NCBI GenBank assembly: GCA_964612555.1
Contig: CAZTBW010000011.1
Location: 39,602-103,601 of the forward strand
Length of the DNA stretch: 64,000 bases
Source: DAOLCO01 sp964612555
GTDB taxonomy: Bacteria > Bdellovibrionota_C > UBA2361 > SZUA-149 > DAOLCO01
Direction of reading: 5' to 3'
Below the pieces are notes generated by a model. It saw nothing but the letters and a program-made list of their open reading frames with translations, had not been told where the DNA came from and searched no databases. Below, in pieces: positions 42,801 through 51,838 of the stretch; position 1 is the stretch's first letter, and each line of letters starts with the position of its first letter. Both the position numbers and the translations under genes were made by a program.

Positions 42801-43139
42801 TCATCCCTCAGCAATTTCTACAATAGCATCTCCTTGTGGTAAGAGACTGAGAGCTTCTTTTAGAGTTGTGGTAAGAATTCGTTTTAAATTTTCGTTTGAG
42901 GTATTTCCACAAGTCAGCCAGATAACTTGAGGAGGGATGCCGTATTGATCAATAAGGCGAATAAAATCACTATCTTTTGTCATTACTATGGTTTGAGCTT
43001 TTCTTGTTTGAAAAAATATTTCTTCATCAGAGGCGTCTCTAAGCCCAATATCACGGACGGGAACTGCTTCTATTCCAAACTGTTTTGAAATCCACTGAGC
43101 AATCTGGGGAGAAAGATGAGCATCTAAGCAGATTCTCAT
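42801..43139 (-). CDS. DUF5615 PIN-like toxin
   Basis: A 112-residue protein with acidic residues arranged as in Mut7-C/PIN-like nucleases: ICLDAHLSPQIA at the start, RDIGLRDASDEEIF and VMTKDSDFIRLIDQYGIPPQVIWLTCGN. DUF5615 proteins pair with DUF433 proteins as toxin-antitoxin modules. Its ATG overlaps the DUF433 stop (ATGA-type, 4 bases). Confidence 0.85.
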   Translation of the reverse strand: MRICLDAHLSPQIAQWISKQFGIEAVPVRDIGLRDASDEEIFFQTRKAQTIVMTKDSDFIRLIDQYGIPPQVIWLTCGNTSNENLKRILTTTLKEALSLLPQGDAIVEIAEG

Positions 43140-43375
43140 GCAGCGAGCACCGCATGATTTACCTTACGGGCAGCATATTGAATCGCTGCTTTTATATCAT
43201 CTGGTTCAAGATCGGGTAATTCTTCCAGGATTTCTTTAGTATTAAGACCTGCTGCAAGCAAATCCAAAACATCACTTACTCGTATTCTCATACCTCTGAT
43301 ACAAGGGCGCCCATTGCACTGGGAGGAATTGACCGTAATTCTATTCGATAATACTGAAGATGTTTGCATAGACAT
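43136..43375 (-). CDS. DUF433 antitoxin
   Basis: A 79-residue protein with the full DUF433 signature: RITVNSSQCNGRPCIRGMRIRVSDVLDLLAAGL, then EILEELPDLEPDDIKAAIQYAARK, a winged-helix DNA-binding fold. Precedes and overlaps the DUF5615 toxin gene, as usual for this antitoxin-first module, and probably autoregulates. Confidence 0.9.
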   Translation of the reverse strand: MSMQTSSVLSNRITVNSSQCNGRPCIRGMRIRVSDVLDLLAAGLNTKEILEELPDLEPDDIKAAIQYAARKVNHAVLAA

Positions 43376-43542
43376 GTCCCAAGTATAGCATAAAATAAAA
43401 AGTGTATCAATCTGCTTCTACTAGCCTTTTTAGTGACTGGCTATGTCACGAAAATTTTATCCGTACGTTTTACCGTTTACATTCAGGATTTCGATGAGTA
43501 CCCTTGAGGTATTGGGTAGTTCAAATATTGGAAACCTTTACT

Positions 43543-43983
43543 ATGACCGAGATAGAATTTCGAATTGGTGAATTAACACCTGAAGAGCAGGCAGTTGTTA
43601 GTACTGGTTTTTCTCGACATTCGAGTTTTGTTTCTGCTCCTCCTTTGGAAAAAATACCACTTAGCTGGCTTGTGCATGATCAACAACAACTGATTGGAGT
43701 GCTGACAGCTGATGTATTCTGGGACTGGATGTACGTAGATGAGCTTTGGGTTGCTGACCCCCATCGGGAAAAAGGACTTGGTACAATGTTAATGACACGT
43801 GCAGAGGAGTATGCAGGATCAGAAAATCTTCAAGGTCTTTGGCTTTGGACTCAAAGTTGGCAAGCCGCAGATTTTTATAAGAAAATCGGATACCAGGAGT
43901 TTACGCATTTTGATGATTTTCCAAAAGGCTATTCCAGAATTGGTTTACGTAAATTCAGTACTATGAAGAGAGGAAAAGAATAA
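43543..43983 (+). CDS. GNAT family N-acetyltransferase
   Basis: About 146 residues from the ATG at 43543. Motif A is DELWVADPHREKGLGTMLMTRAEEYA (acetyl-CoA pyrophosphate loop RxxGLG), followed by WLWTQSWQAADFYKKIGYQEF (motif B). The upstream in-frame ATG at 43504 would give a non-conserved extension. Substrate unknown. Confidence 0.85.
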   Translation: MTEIEFRIGELTPEEQAVVSTGFSRHSSFVSAPPLEKIPLSWLVHDQQQLIGVLTADVFWDWMYVDELWVADPHREKGLGTMLMTRAEEYAGSENLQGLWLWTQSWQAADFYKKIGYQEFTHFDDFPKGYSRIGLRKFSTMKRGKE

Positions 43984-43990
43984 GGTTTGT

Positions 43991-44245
43991 TTAGTTGGTG
44001 TTTTGGGAGTCTTTCAGTAGCTTGAGTATAATTTCAGGTTGCATATTTGCCTGAGCAAGAACTGCACTTGCTGTTTGTTGGAGAATTTGTGTTTTTGTGA
44101 GTCGTACACTTTCCTCTGCTACGTCAACATCTGTAATTTGGGAAGCTGCCGCTGCATAGTTTTCTGACTGTACCTGAAGGGTATTTATAAATGTCTGTGT
44201 ACGGGAAAGAGATGCACCGATGCCTGCCTTATAGATTACGGCATC
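43991..44245 (-). pseudogene. flagellin C-terminal fragment
   Basis: The minus-strand frame from 44245 to the TAA at 43991-43993 reads DAVIYKAGIGASLSRTQTFI then NTLQVQSENYAAAASQITDV and VAEESVRLTKTQILQQTASA before VLAQANMQPEIILKLL, the conserved D1/D0 end of flagellin. It is preceded in frame by a stop and lacks the N-terminal half. It parallels the intact flagellin at 53720-54583. A decayed paralogue. Confidence 0.85.
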
Positions 44246-44420
44246 TTAAGAGATAAGTTTAAGGGGCATGGGAATCTTTGATTTGTCGTGTTTTTTATGC
44301 TACTTAGGGATCATTTGCCACCTTATTTTGCTCTTTCTCATTTGTTTATTCCGGTAGAAATTTAACAAACTCTTATGTGCTGAATCCCCCGTTTCACTTT
44401 TTTAAATTGAAAGGTTTTTG

Positions 44421-44864
44421 ATGAAAACGATTGAACGAATCGGGACTGTCTTGATTGAGTTGATCATTGCTATTTTTTCGCTACTCCTTGTGGCATCATC
44501 GATTGGATGGTTCCACTATTTTCTCATGGGCATCCATATGTATGATTCTGATTCTTCGCCTGATGAAGAATTCTTTCTTCATGCTATGTCTTTCAGATTG
44601 GGTTTTCTTTCGGTGGCTCTTTTGCCTGCGAGTCTTCTCCTCATGATTAGAGAGAGGACTGAAGACCTCCTCAGATTCGTCCCGATTGTTATTGGCGGTA
44701 TGAGCGGTTCACTTGCATTCGCTATATTGCTGTATTTCAGATCGGGTGAAGTTGTATTTTCAACATTACTGACCATTGCATGCGCTGGATGTACACTCGG
44801 AGCCATTAATCTGATTTTCAGAATCGGTTTTTGGTTTAAGAGATCTCGTGCGTCGGTTGCTTAA
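44421..44864 (+). CDS. small polytopic membrane protein
   Basis: About 147 residues from the ATG at 44421 (AAAGG about 7 bases upstream). Four hydrophobic helices (LIELIIAIFSLLLVASSIGW, LGFLSVALLPASLLLMI, FVPIVIGGMSGSLAFAILLYF, STLLTIACAGCTLGAINLIF). Not recognised. Confidence 0.6.
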   Translation: MKTIERIGTVLIELIIAIFSLLLVASSIGWFHYFLMGIHMYDSDSSPDEEFFLHAMSFRLGFLSVALLPASLLLMIRERTEDLLRFVPIVIGGMSGSLAFAILLYFRSGEVVFSTLLTIACAGCTLGAINLIFRIGFWFKRSRASVA

Positions 44865-44918
44865 GAAGGTATTTGCCGAACTGGAAAGGATTCGGCACCT
44901 AAGAGTTTGTTTCTTTAT

Positions 44919-46367
44919 TCACCCCGTCCTCATCACCAGTGGCAGTACAAACCAGCTGAATAATACAATCAGTGCAACAGATACCAGATTCATCACGAGT
45001 CCGGCTTTTAACATATCTTTTAACTGAATATGCCCACTTGCAAATACAATGGCGTTTGGTGGAGTGCCCATAGGTAGCATGCCAGCACAACTTGCTGCCA
45101 ATGTCATGGGTATACCTAAGAGGAGCGGATCCATTTTTAATGCAATTGCCAAAGAAGTTAATACAGGCGCAAACACAATTACCTGCGCCAGGTTACTCAT
45201 CAGCTCACTTAGGAATATCCCGATCACACAAACCAGCACTATTAATAAAAAAGTGTTGCCAGAAAACTGCGCGAGCCACAGACCTAACTGCTCAATCAAT
45301 CCCGCCTTTTCCAAAGCCCCAGCCAGGGCTATGCCACCACCAAAGAGAATCAAAATACCCCAAGCCATTTTGGAAGTGTCAGACCATTCAAGTAATGCAC
45401 TGTTTTTGGAATCCTTTGACCCCGAAGGACAGATAAATAAAGCAATAGCAGCTAGTAATGCAATGATGGTATCATCCAGTTTTGAAAACAAAGTAATCTT
45501 TGTAATTAATCCTCTAAACATCCATAACAATGCAGTAGCGATGAAAATCACTAGCACTCTTTTTTCTGCTATCGTCATAGATCCCAGTTTTTGTATTTCC
45601 TTTCGAATAAAGTCATGTGTGGCTTCGCTGGACTGGATATGATTTGGGAACAGCAATTTTACCAGCACCCAATACAGGCAAAACAAAAGCAGAATGGCTA
45701 AGGGAGTACAAACAGCCATCCAGTTCATAAAACTGATGTTATAGCCAATTGTCTGTTTGATATAACCTGCGTACGCCAGATTGGGTGGTGTACCGATGAT
45801 AGTGGAAATGCCTGCCAGGTTGGAAGCATAGGCAATGGATAACATGATGGCGAGAGAAAAGTTGCGTATATTTCCTTTGCCTTTATTGTGTTCTTCCATC
45901 ACGTTGATCACTGAAATGGCAATGGGAAACATCATCATGGTAGTAGCGGTATTGCTGATCCACATGCTGATCAATCCAGTAGCTACAATAAAACCCAGGA
46001 TGATTCTGTTCCCGCTGGTTCCTACAATGCTGATAATAGTCAAAGCAATTCGTTTGTGCAGGTTCCATTTCTCAATGGCTAAACCCAGCATGAACCCTCC
46101 CATAAAAAGATAAATTACGGGATTTGCGTAAGAGGTGGAAACCTCCTTAATAGGTGAAACACCCAGTAGTGGAAAGAATATAATAGGCAGTAGCGCAACT
46201 ACCGGCATCGGCAGTGCATCTGTCACCCACCAGGTGATCATTAATCCGGCAACGGCAAGTACCTTCACCGCATTTGCATCTACACCAAAAGGATTGGCAA
46301 AATATAAAAACAATGCGATGATTATACCTGCTGTCAGGGATAGAAATTTCTGTAATTGCCCGGTCAA
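44919..46367 (-). CDS. DASS/SLC13 family dicarboxylate transporter
   Basis: A transporter of about 482 residues starting at the TTG at 46367, which has GAGGGGG 5 bases upstream (a TTG at 46385 gives 488 residues). About 11-12 helices. The diagnostic SNTATTMMMFPIA and GTPPNLAYAG motifs of DASS transporters are present, with the C-terminal MSNLAQVIVFAPVL and MGTPPNAIVFASG hairpins as second copies. It moves dicarboxylates, tricarboxylates or sulfate with Na+. Confidence 0.9.
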   Translation of the reverse strand: MTGQLQKFLSLTAGIIIALFLYFANPFGVDANAVKVLAVAGLMITWWVTDALPMPVVALLPIIFFPLLGVSPIKEVSTSYANPVIYLFMGGFMLGLAIEKWNLHKRIALTIISIVGTSGNRIILGFIVATGLISMWISNTATTMMMFPIAISVINVMEEHNKGKGNIRNFSLAIMLSIAYASNLAGISTIIGTPPNLAYAGYIKQTIGYNISFMNWMAVCTPLAILLLFCLYWVLVKLLFPNHIQSSEATHDFIRKEIQKLGSMTIAEKRVLVIFIATALLWMFRGLITKITLFSKLDDTIIALLAAIALFICPSGSKDSKNSALLEWSDTSKMAWGILILFGGGIALAGALEKAGLIEQLGLWLAQFSGNTFLLIVLVCVIGIFLSELMSNLAQVIVFAPVLTSLAIALKMDPLLLGIPMTLAASCAGMLPMGTPPNAIVFASGHIQLKDMLKAGLVMNLVSVALIVLFSWFVLPLVMRTG

Positions 46368-46397
46368 AGCGTACCCCCTCAACAAGTTAGTTTGGCA

Positions 46398-47033
46398 CTA
46401 CTCCTCCTCTTCAATTAAAACCTCACCGTCTCTCAGTGCTAAAAATAACAGCTTGTTTTCTATGCAATATTCAACCTCTTTCTCAATTGCTGCTGATTCA
46501 GGGTGGTCAGATCTGTAATGAGGAAGAAAAGCAAAATCAATATAGCCCAAACCATCCCAGATCGTCTCCTGAATATCCGGATAAGGAAAATCATTTGGGT
46601 TGTCTACCTGCTGCAAGTATGAAAGGTCTGGTGAGAGCACACAACAGCCGGCACTATATCCCCCGTACAGGAAATCATGTCGTTTACTTAAATATGAAAA
46701 CATGAGCTCATCAAAACCACTAAGGTGCATTGTTTGTCTGAGAATAAAGGTATTACCTCCGGATACCCAGACAGAAGATGCTTCACTCAATCTTTCTTTC
46801 AGGGCATCTGTTTTTCCAAAATATTCACGAAGATCAAGAACACGTACCGAAAAGCCTAAATCCCCCAGTAAGGCAGAATCCTGAGCAATGTGATCTCGTT
46901 TACGGATCGGATCAGCCGTAGTAAAATCCAGGGCATTGGGGATATAATCCAGCACCCTGCCAGATTTTTCACAATGTGTTTTCAGGAAATCAACTTTTTC
47001 TCCAAGCTGATAAGAAGAAAGATATAGTTTCAT
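46398..47033 (-). CDS. peptidase E-like (S51 family) protein
   Basis: About 211 residues from the ATG at 47033 (an upstream ATG at 47114 adds 27 residues of doubtful coding). Features of S51: ASSVWVSGGNTFILRQTM (oxyanion and substrate loop), YGGYSAGCCVL (catalytic Ser in GYSAG), DYIPNALDF and FAFLPHYRSDHPES (catalytic His region). Cleaves Asp-X dipeptides or related compounds. Confidence 0.85.
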   Translation of the reverse strand: MKLYLSSYQLGEKVDFLKTHCEKSGRVLDYIPNALDFTTADPIRKRDHIAQDSALLGDLGFSVRVLDLREYFGKTDALKERLSEASSVWVSGGNTFILRQTMHLSGFDELMFSYLSKRHDFLYGGYSAGCCVLSPDLSYLQQVDNPNDFPYPDIQETIWDGLGYIDFAFLPHYRSDHPESAAIEKEVEYCIENKLLFLALRDGEVLIEEEE

Positions 47034-47154
47034 GTTACCTTGGCAAAAATGTATGAATTTATAATAATTTGACCTTATTCTATTGATCGTGGATATTCCA
47101 GAAAAAAATATCACTAAAATTCAATATTGATAATAACCCTTATTCTGATAAATC

Positions 47155-48222
47155 GTGACACTAGTAATCATAACTATCTTTGTAGCTTTAGCATTTGAAT
47201 ATATTAACGGCTTTCATGACACAGCAAACGCAATTGCAACAGTTGTTGCAACAAAAGTTCTAACCCCAAGAAAAGCAATTCTTCTTGCAAGCGTAATGAA
47301 TTTCATGGGTGCAATGACTGGAACTGCGGTTGCAACGACAATCGGGACGGGTCTTGTAGATATAAATTTTGTTACATCTGAAGTAATCCTTGCGGGCTTA
47401 CTTGCAGGAATTATCTGGAACCTTGTAACGTGGTGGTGGGGGCTGCCATCGAGTTCAAGTCATGCCCTGATTGGGGGTATTATTGGAAGTACATTTGCAA
47501 AAGCAAAAAATAATTTGGATGCAATCAAATTTTCAGAACTTGATGCACAGGGACATCATGCGGGAGTACTGTATAAAGTGCTTATTCCCATGACGACTTC
47601 TCCTGTAATTGGATTTTTATTCAGCTTGCTGTTTATGGGATTTATCTATGCGGTTATTGTGCGTTTCAGACCAAAAAGAGTTTCGCAATCTTTTAAAAGA
47701 TTACAGATTTTTTCAAGTGCATGGATGGGATTTTCTCATGGTCTTAATGATGCGCAAAAGATAATGGGTATCATCGTTCTCCTTCTTCTGACTGCGACTA
47801 AAGAAGGAAGTTTTCAAAATCTGCCGGAGTATTTATTTTTTCTAAAAATGGAGGATACGGGGGCATTTTCCATTCCTGTATGGGTCAAAGTAATATGTGC
47901 GATAGTTATGGCACTTGGAACAATGGCTGGTGGGTGGAGAATTATTCAGACATTGGGACATAAAATCGTATTTCTCAAACCTATTAATGGTTTTGCGGCA
48001 GAAACAAGTGCAGCAATGGTAATTCAAGGCGCAAGCTTTTTCGGAATCCCCTTATCAACAACTCACGTTATTTCTTCCTGCATAGTTGGAGTGGGTACGG
48101 CAAAAAAACTGTCCGCAGCAAACTGGATAGTTATAAATCGTATGTTACTTGCCTGGATTTTTACGATTCCTATCTGTTCGACCTTAGGGTATCTTTTGGT
48201 GAAATGTTTTTTTAATGATTAG
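47155..48222 (+). CDS. pit: PiT family low-affinity inorganic phosphate transporter
   Basis: A 355-residue membrane protein with the two PiT signatures: NGFHDTANAIATVVATKVL (N-terminal copy) and SHGLNDAQKIMGIIVLLLL (C-terminal copy), plus PSSSSHALIGGIIGSTFAKA and PLSTTHVISSCIVGVG. Starts with GTG at 47155. Phosphate:H+ or Na+ symport. A PhoU-like partner gene is not next to it. Confidence 0.94.
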   Translation: MTLVIITIFVALAFEYINGFHDTANAIATVVATKVLTPRKAILLASVMNFMGAMTGTAVATTIGTGLVDINFVTSEVILAGLLAGIIWNLVTWWWGLPSSSSHALIGGIIGSTFAKAKNNLDAIKFSELDAQGHHAGVLYKVLIPMTTSPVIGFLFSLLFMGFIYAVIVRFRPKRVSQSFKRLQIFSSAWMGFSHGLNDAQKIMGIIVLLLLTATKEGSFQNLPEYLFFLKMEDTGAFSIPVWVKVICAIVMALGTMAGGWRIIQTLGHKIVFLKPINGFAAETSAAMVIQGASFFGIPLSTTHVISSCIVGVGTAKKLSAANWIVINRMLLAWIFTIPICSTLGYLLVKCFFND

Positions 48223-48271
48223 AATCTTCTTGCAAGGATTATTTTTGCGCTTTGCTTTTGAATTGCCTTTC

Positions 48272-48409
48272 TTATTCCGCTAAAGGTAGTAGCCTTGCCC
48301 ACTTATCTCCAGTACTTTGCAGTTTCAGCTCCGCAAGCTTGGACACTTCCGATTTAAATTCCGCTGAATATCTCCCGTACTCTTTCTTACCTTCTTTTAT
48401 ATTTCCCAT
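48272..48409 (-). pseudogene. IS3-type OrfA N-terminal fragment
   Basis: A 45-residue frame contains YGRYSAEFKSEVSKLAELKL, matching the start of IS3-family OrfA proteins (RRYSxEFKxEAVxLA). It stops at 48272 without the HTH end. No OrfB is near. The rest of the spacer 48223-48585 holds only the C-box described next. Confidence 0.5.
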
Positions 48410-48540
48410 ACTTACGTTTTTTAAGTCTGTTAATTACGTTATTCACAGTTTCGAGGATTAAGTAGATATTCTGCGACTAAACCATTTTGGAGCAACTAAA
48501 AATGATGTCTTGATGATATAATGATTGACATCGCCTGATG

Positions 48541-48555
48541 TGACGTATAGTCTAC
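48541..48555 (+). promoter_or_regulatory. C-box upstream of the methylase gene
   Basis: TGACGTATAGTCTAC, preceded by GATG, lies 31-45 bp before the methylase ATG. It is nearly identical to the minus-strand sequence ahead of the controller gene (GATGTGACTTATAGTC), so the controller protein likely acts on both promoters. Confidence 0.6.
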
Positions 48556-48585
48556 TAAGAGTTTTATAGAATCAAGGATTATTGC

Positions 48586-49980
48586 ATGGGTGAAGAGTTA
48601 TTAAAATTGAGAAAATCAAAAGGATTAAGCCAATCGAAACTGGCTCAACTTGCTGGAATGAAACAAGCACAACTTTCGGCAATAGAATTAGGAAAGTTAG
48701 AAGCTGATGTGAGCCTTACGAAAAAGCTGATAAAAATCATAAATTCTCTTTCAGAAGAGGAAATAAAGAAGCTCAAAAAAAAACAAATAAGGCATGGAGG
48801 AGTAGGGATTCAGCGCAAGCGTAAAGACATAAAGTTTAAAGGGCAGCCACTAAAGTTTAGTACAAGCAACTTAACGGCTATCTCTTTATTTGCTGGATGT
48901 GGAGGTAAGTGTCTTGGTTTTGCCAATGCAGGATTTAACATTCTAGGCTATGTGGAGATTGAAGAGGCTTTTCGCCAGATATATGAACTTAATTTCCCAA
49001 CAACTAAGTGTCTCGGAACCGATATAACTAAAATTAAAGATGAAGAAATTATGAATTGGCCTGTGCCAGAAGCTGGTTTAGATATTTTATTAGGTGGCCC
49101 ACCTTGTCAGGGGTTCAGCTTAGTTGGAAAAAGAGATCGAGACGACAAGAGAAATCGGTTGTTTCACCATATGCTAAGAATAGCGCAGATTCTTCAACCT
49201 CGATATGTGGTTATGGAAAATGTAAAACTTTTAACATCAATGAAAGCGCCAGATAAAAGTTTCGTTAAGGACAACATAATTACATTATTTACCGAGATCG
49301 GTTATCGAGTTGAATACAGGGAATTAAATGCACAAGATTATGGAGTTCCACAATGTAGGGAGAGAGTTTTTTTTATTGCTACACGAAAAGATTTACCTGA
49401 TTTGATACCAACTTTTCCAGCTCCTACTCACGGGAATATAGGAAATGTGTTGCCCCTATTTGGAAGTAAATTAAGACCCATTCAAACTTTTAGAGATGCC
49501 ACAGGAGATCTCGAAAAAATTGGCTCTGGCGAAGAAGCTACAAACGATCCTCTGCATTTTGCGGTCGATCATCCTTCGCATGTAATTGAATGGTTGAGAC
49601 ACACACCAGAAGGGTGCAGTGCCCATGATAATAAAAAGAAGGAGCACAGACCTCCTTCTGGTTATAACACAACCTATAAACGCTTAAGATGGGACGAGCC
49701 AGGTGCTACTATACAAACAACTTTTGGTATGATTTCTGCTTCTCGCACGGTACATCCCGAACAACATAGATCTCTTACAATTCGTGAAGCAATGAGGATA
49801 CAAACATTTCCTGACAACTTTTCATTAGTAGGAAATCTTGGAAAAATACGAACTGCTATTGGAAATGCGGTGCCTCCACTTTTCGCTCAGGCGATTGCAG
49901 CACACATAAGGGATCGAGGGACGTTTGCTAGGACTCATCTTCAAGAGAAAGTTTATAGAAATAGCCAGCTTGTAGGTTAA
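48586..49980 (+). CDS. HTH-fused cytosine-5 DNA methyltransferase
   Basis: A 464-residue type II methyltransferase. Residues 1-58 form an XRE HTH (GLSQSKLAQLAGMKQAQLSAIELGK). The M.C5 domain has motif I LFAGCGGKCLGF (about 101), motif IV GGPPCQGFSLVGKR with catalytic Cys near 173, motif VI VMENVKLL, motif VIII PQCRERVFF and motif X GNAVPPLFAQA (about 426). All key residues are present. N-terminal HTH fusions (M.EcoRII, M.SsoII) regulate their own genes. It overlaps the nuclease gene tail-to-tail by 53 bp. Confidence 0.93.
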   Translation: MGEELLKLRKSKGLSQSKLAQLAGMKQAQLSAIELGKLEADVSLTKKLIKIINSLSEEEIKKLKKKQIRHGGVGIQRKRKDIKFKGQPLKFSTSNLTAISLFAGCGGKCLGFANAGFNILGYVEIEEAFRQIYELNFPTTKCLGTDITKIKDEEIMNWPVPEAGLDILLGGPPCQGFSLVGKRDRDDKRNRLFHHMLRIAQILQPRYVVMENVKLLTSMKAPDKSFVKDNIITLFTEIGYRVEYRELNAQDYGVPQCRERVFFIATRKDLPDLIPTFPAPTHGNIGNVLPLFGSKLRPIQTFRDATGDLEKIGSGEEATNDPLHFAVDHPSHVIEWLRHTPEGCSAHDNKKKEHRPPSGYNTTYKRLRWDEPGATIQTTFGMISASRTVHPEQHRSLTIREAMRIQTFPDNFSLVGNLGKIRTAIGNAVPPLFAQAIAAHIRDRGTFARTHLQEKVYRNSQLVG

Positions 49981-50929
49981 ATTGTAGTTGAGTAGCATTC
50001 TGTTTATTTCCTAGTCTTTGGAATTGTATAAGACCAAAGCGAGGGGCTAAGTGTGGGGTGCTGGGATCTTTAAAGCGACCTTTTCTAACGAAGTAACTGC
50101 TAGTTGTAAAAGGAGAATACTGACAAGATAATTGGATCAGTTCTTCTACTGAAAACAATGCTACTTCCATTTTATTCCAATCATCATACGCAACTGTTTG
50201 ATGAAAAATAAATTGGGGTGGTATGGGGTCATTCGAATAGCCTTTACAAAGTAGTAGCTCCGTTATCTTTGCTTGGTTGTTATTGAAGATATTAGTCCAT
50301 AGTTCTATAGCTTCTTTAGGAATTTCCTCCCAAAACCATCGTTCAGAATTTATTCTTTTAGAATTGGGAGACAGATCTAATGGACGAAGTCCCTTATCGC
50401 CACAAAACATCTTAAGTCCTTGTCGAGCTATATCAGGAACATTGATTTCATTTTCCACTAAAAGATTACAAAATGCATCAGCTGTAGAACAAAACAGTTG
50501 GTCATTGGTAGGGCTTTTTTTGGAACATGTTTTAACGGAAACTCCAATGTGTTCGATAGAGTTATCAGCTTCTATTTCAATCAATACGTCACTTTTTGCA
50601 CGTTTCAGCGCCTCCCCATTTTCAAGTAAATATTCACAACCGCCTTCCCCAGTAGCATGACCGCCTAAAGAAAAAGCACGGAATTTTTGCAGTTTCTTAT
50701 ATGCTTTGATTTGCCATATGTAGAATATTAATAATTCCTCAGGAATGCCATTAAATACATGTTTCCCCTTAGCTGGAGTTATGGACTGTTGAAAGCTCGT
50801 AATTAAAAGGTTGATTTTTGCAGTTAGCGCTCTTTCAAACTCATGTCCTCTTTTTCTTCCCGTTATTCCAGCAGTGATTTGTGCTTTGTGAATTCTATCT
50901 CTTGGTTTTAATGCCACCCTCAGCCTCAA
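49928..50929 (-). CDS. putative type II restriction endonuclease
   Basis: A 333-residue protein with no family I can name. Candidate PD-(D/E)xK residues: E30/E32 (RKRGHEFERAL), D114 (AKSDVLIEIEADN) and K133 (HIGVSVKTCSK). The third site reads S-V-K, so the Glu of ExK would be replaced, or another residue serves. Position between a controller protein (overlapping by 35 bp) and a C5 methylase supports the restriction role. Specificity unknown. Confidence 0.72.
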   Translation of the reverse strand: MRLRVALKPRDRIHKAQITAGITGRKRGHEFERALTAKINLLITSFQQSITPAKGKHVFNGIPEELLIFYIWQIKAYKKLQKFRAFSLGGHATGEGGCEYLLENGEALKRAKSDVLIEIEADNSIEHIGVSVKTCSKKSPTNDQLFCSTADAFCNLLVENEINVPDIARQGLKMFCGDKGLRPLDLSPNSKRINSERWFWEEIPKEAIELWTNIFNNNQAKITELLLCKGYSNDPIPPQFIFHQTVAYDDWNKMEVALFSVEELIQLSCQYSPFTTSSYFVRKGRFKDPSTPHLAPRFGLIQFQRLGNKQNATQLQFNLQAGYFYKLSLEDES

Positions 50930-51173
50930 AAATTAAGTCAGACATGGAGCATCCAAGTGCCTTTGCAAATGTTTGTAGGTTAAGAAACGTGATGTTTCTT
51001 TGCCCACGTTCAATTAAGCTTATATAAGTGCGATCAAAACCAGCTTTGTAAGCCAGTTCTTCTTGACTAAGCTTGACGGCAATTCGTCGTTTTTTTATAA
51101 CAGCACCAAGTGAATCAAGTAGTGGTGATTTCTTTGGTGTTCTTGGTGAATGTTCATTTTGTTTTTTTACCAT
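50895..51173 (-). CDS. restriction-modification controller protein
   Basis: A 92-residue XRE protein (LSQEELAYKAGFDRTYISLIERGQRNITFLNLQTFAKALG) with the FDRTYISxIERGxRN signature of C proteins. It overlaps the nuclease gene by 35 bp, so C and R are co-translated, and two operator sites lie upstream. C proteins delay nuclease production until DNA has been methylated. Confidence 0.85.
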   Translation of the reverse strand: MVKKQNEHSPRTPKKSPLLDSLGAVIKKRRIAVKLSQEELAYKAGFDRTYISLIERGQRNITFLNLQTFAKALGCSMSDLIFEAEGGIKTKR

Positions 51174-51193
51174 TTGACAAGGAATATTATTCC

Positions 51194-51222
51194 GTAGACA
51201 AAACGTCTACCGACTATAAGTC
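51194..51222 (-). promoter_or_regulatory. C-boxes of the controller-nuclease operon
   Basis: Two inverted repeats: GTAGAC-AAAAC-GTCTAC (51194-51210) and GACTATAAGTC (51212-51222; minus strand GACTTATAGTC). The latter is the classic C-box GACT-TATAGTC pattern. They lie 21-49 bp upstream of the controller ATG. Confidence 0.7.
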
Positions 51223-51264
51223 ACATCTCTTGAAGTAAATGTCAGTATCTCAACAAAGGAATCT

Positions 51265-51756
51265 ATGGATTTAGAGCAGAGAGCTAAAGAATTAATAGAG
51301 AAGGTAGAATATTTAAATATAGCAACTGCTGATAAGAATGCGGTTCCGTGGAATACTCCGGTGTATGCTGCCCCGGACGAGGAGCTGAATTTTTATTGGA
51401 GTTCATGGAAAGAAGCAGAGCACTCTATAAATATAAGAAATAACCCTAAAACATATTGTACTTTATATGATTCAACTCGAAAAAGGGGAGACAATAACAG
51501 GAGATGTTTGTACTTTTCTGCTTCTTCCTATGAAATCTCAGAGAAGGAAGAGGTAATAAAAGCAATCAATCTTTTATATCCCACGGAACTGGAACAGCAT
51601 GAAGCAGATGATTTTCTGGGAAGTGGTCTTCGAAGGATGTATAAGGCAATACCTGTATCTGCTTGGCTAAATGATATATCTGAACGTCAAGTTACCAAGG
51701 AGACAATCAAGATGAGAGTTGAAATCGACCTCGAACGACTTAAAGAAATAAGATAA
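51265..51756 (+). CDS. pyridoxamine 5'-phosphate oxidase-like protein
   Basis: A 163-residue split-barrel flavoprotein: EYLNIATADKNAVPWNTPVYAA, ELNFYWSSWKEAEHSINIRNNP and a C-terminal substrate-side stretch. Cofactor likely FMN or F420/heme; substrate unknown. AAAGGAAT lies before the ATG. Confidence 0.8.
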   Translation: MDLEQRAKELIEKVEYLNIATADKNAVPWNTPVYAAPDEELNFYWSSWKEAEHSINIRNNPKTYCTLYDSTRKRGDNNRRCLYFSASSYEISEKEEVIKAINLLYPTELEQHEADDFLGSGLRRMYKAIPVSAWLNDISERQVTKETIKMRVEIDLERLKEIR

Positions 51757-51838
51757 AAGATCGTGCCATGGTCGTGCATCAAAATGTGGAAAGAATTTTC
51801 TGAGTCAAGGTAGAAATTAAAAACATAGTCGGAGAAGC

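Noticed and set aside
45049..45642. 197-residue plus-strand frame opposite the DASS transporter
   Set aside because: Shadow frame of a well-conserved transporter; no start signal.
49056..49256. 66-residue frame inside the methylase gene
   Set aside because: Shadow frame over motifs IV-VI of the methyltransferase.
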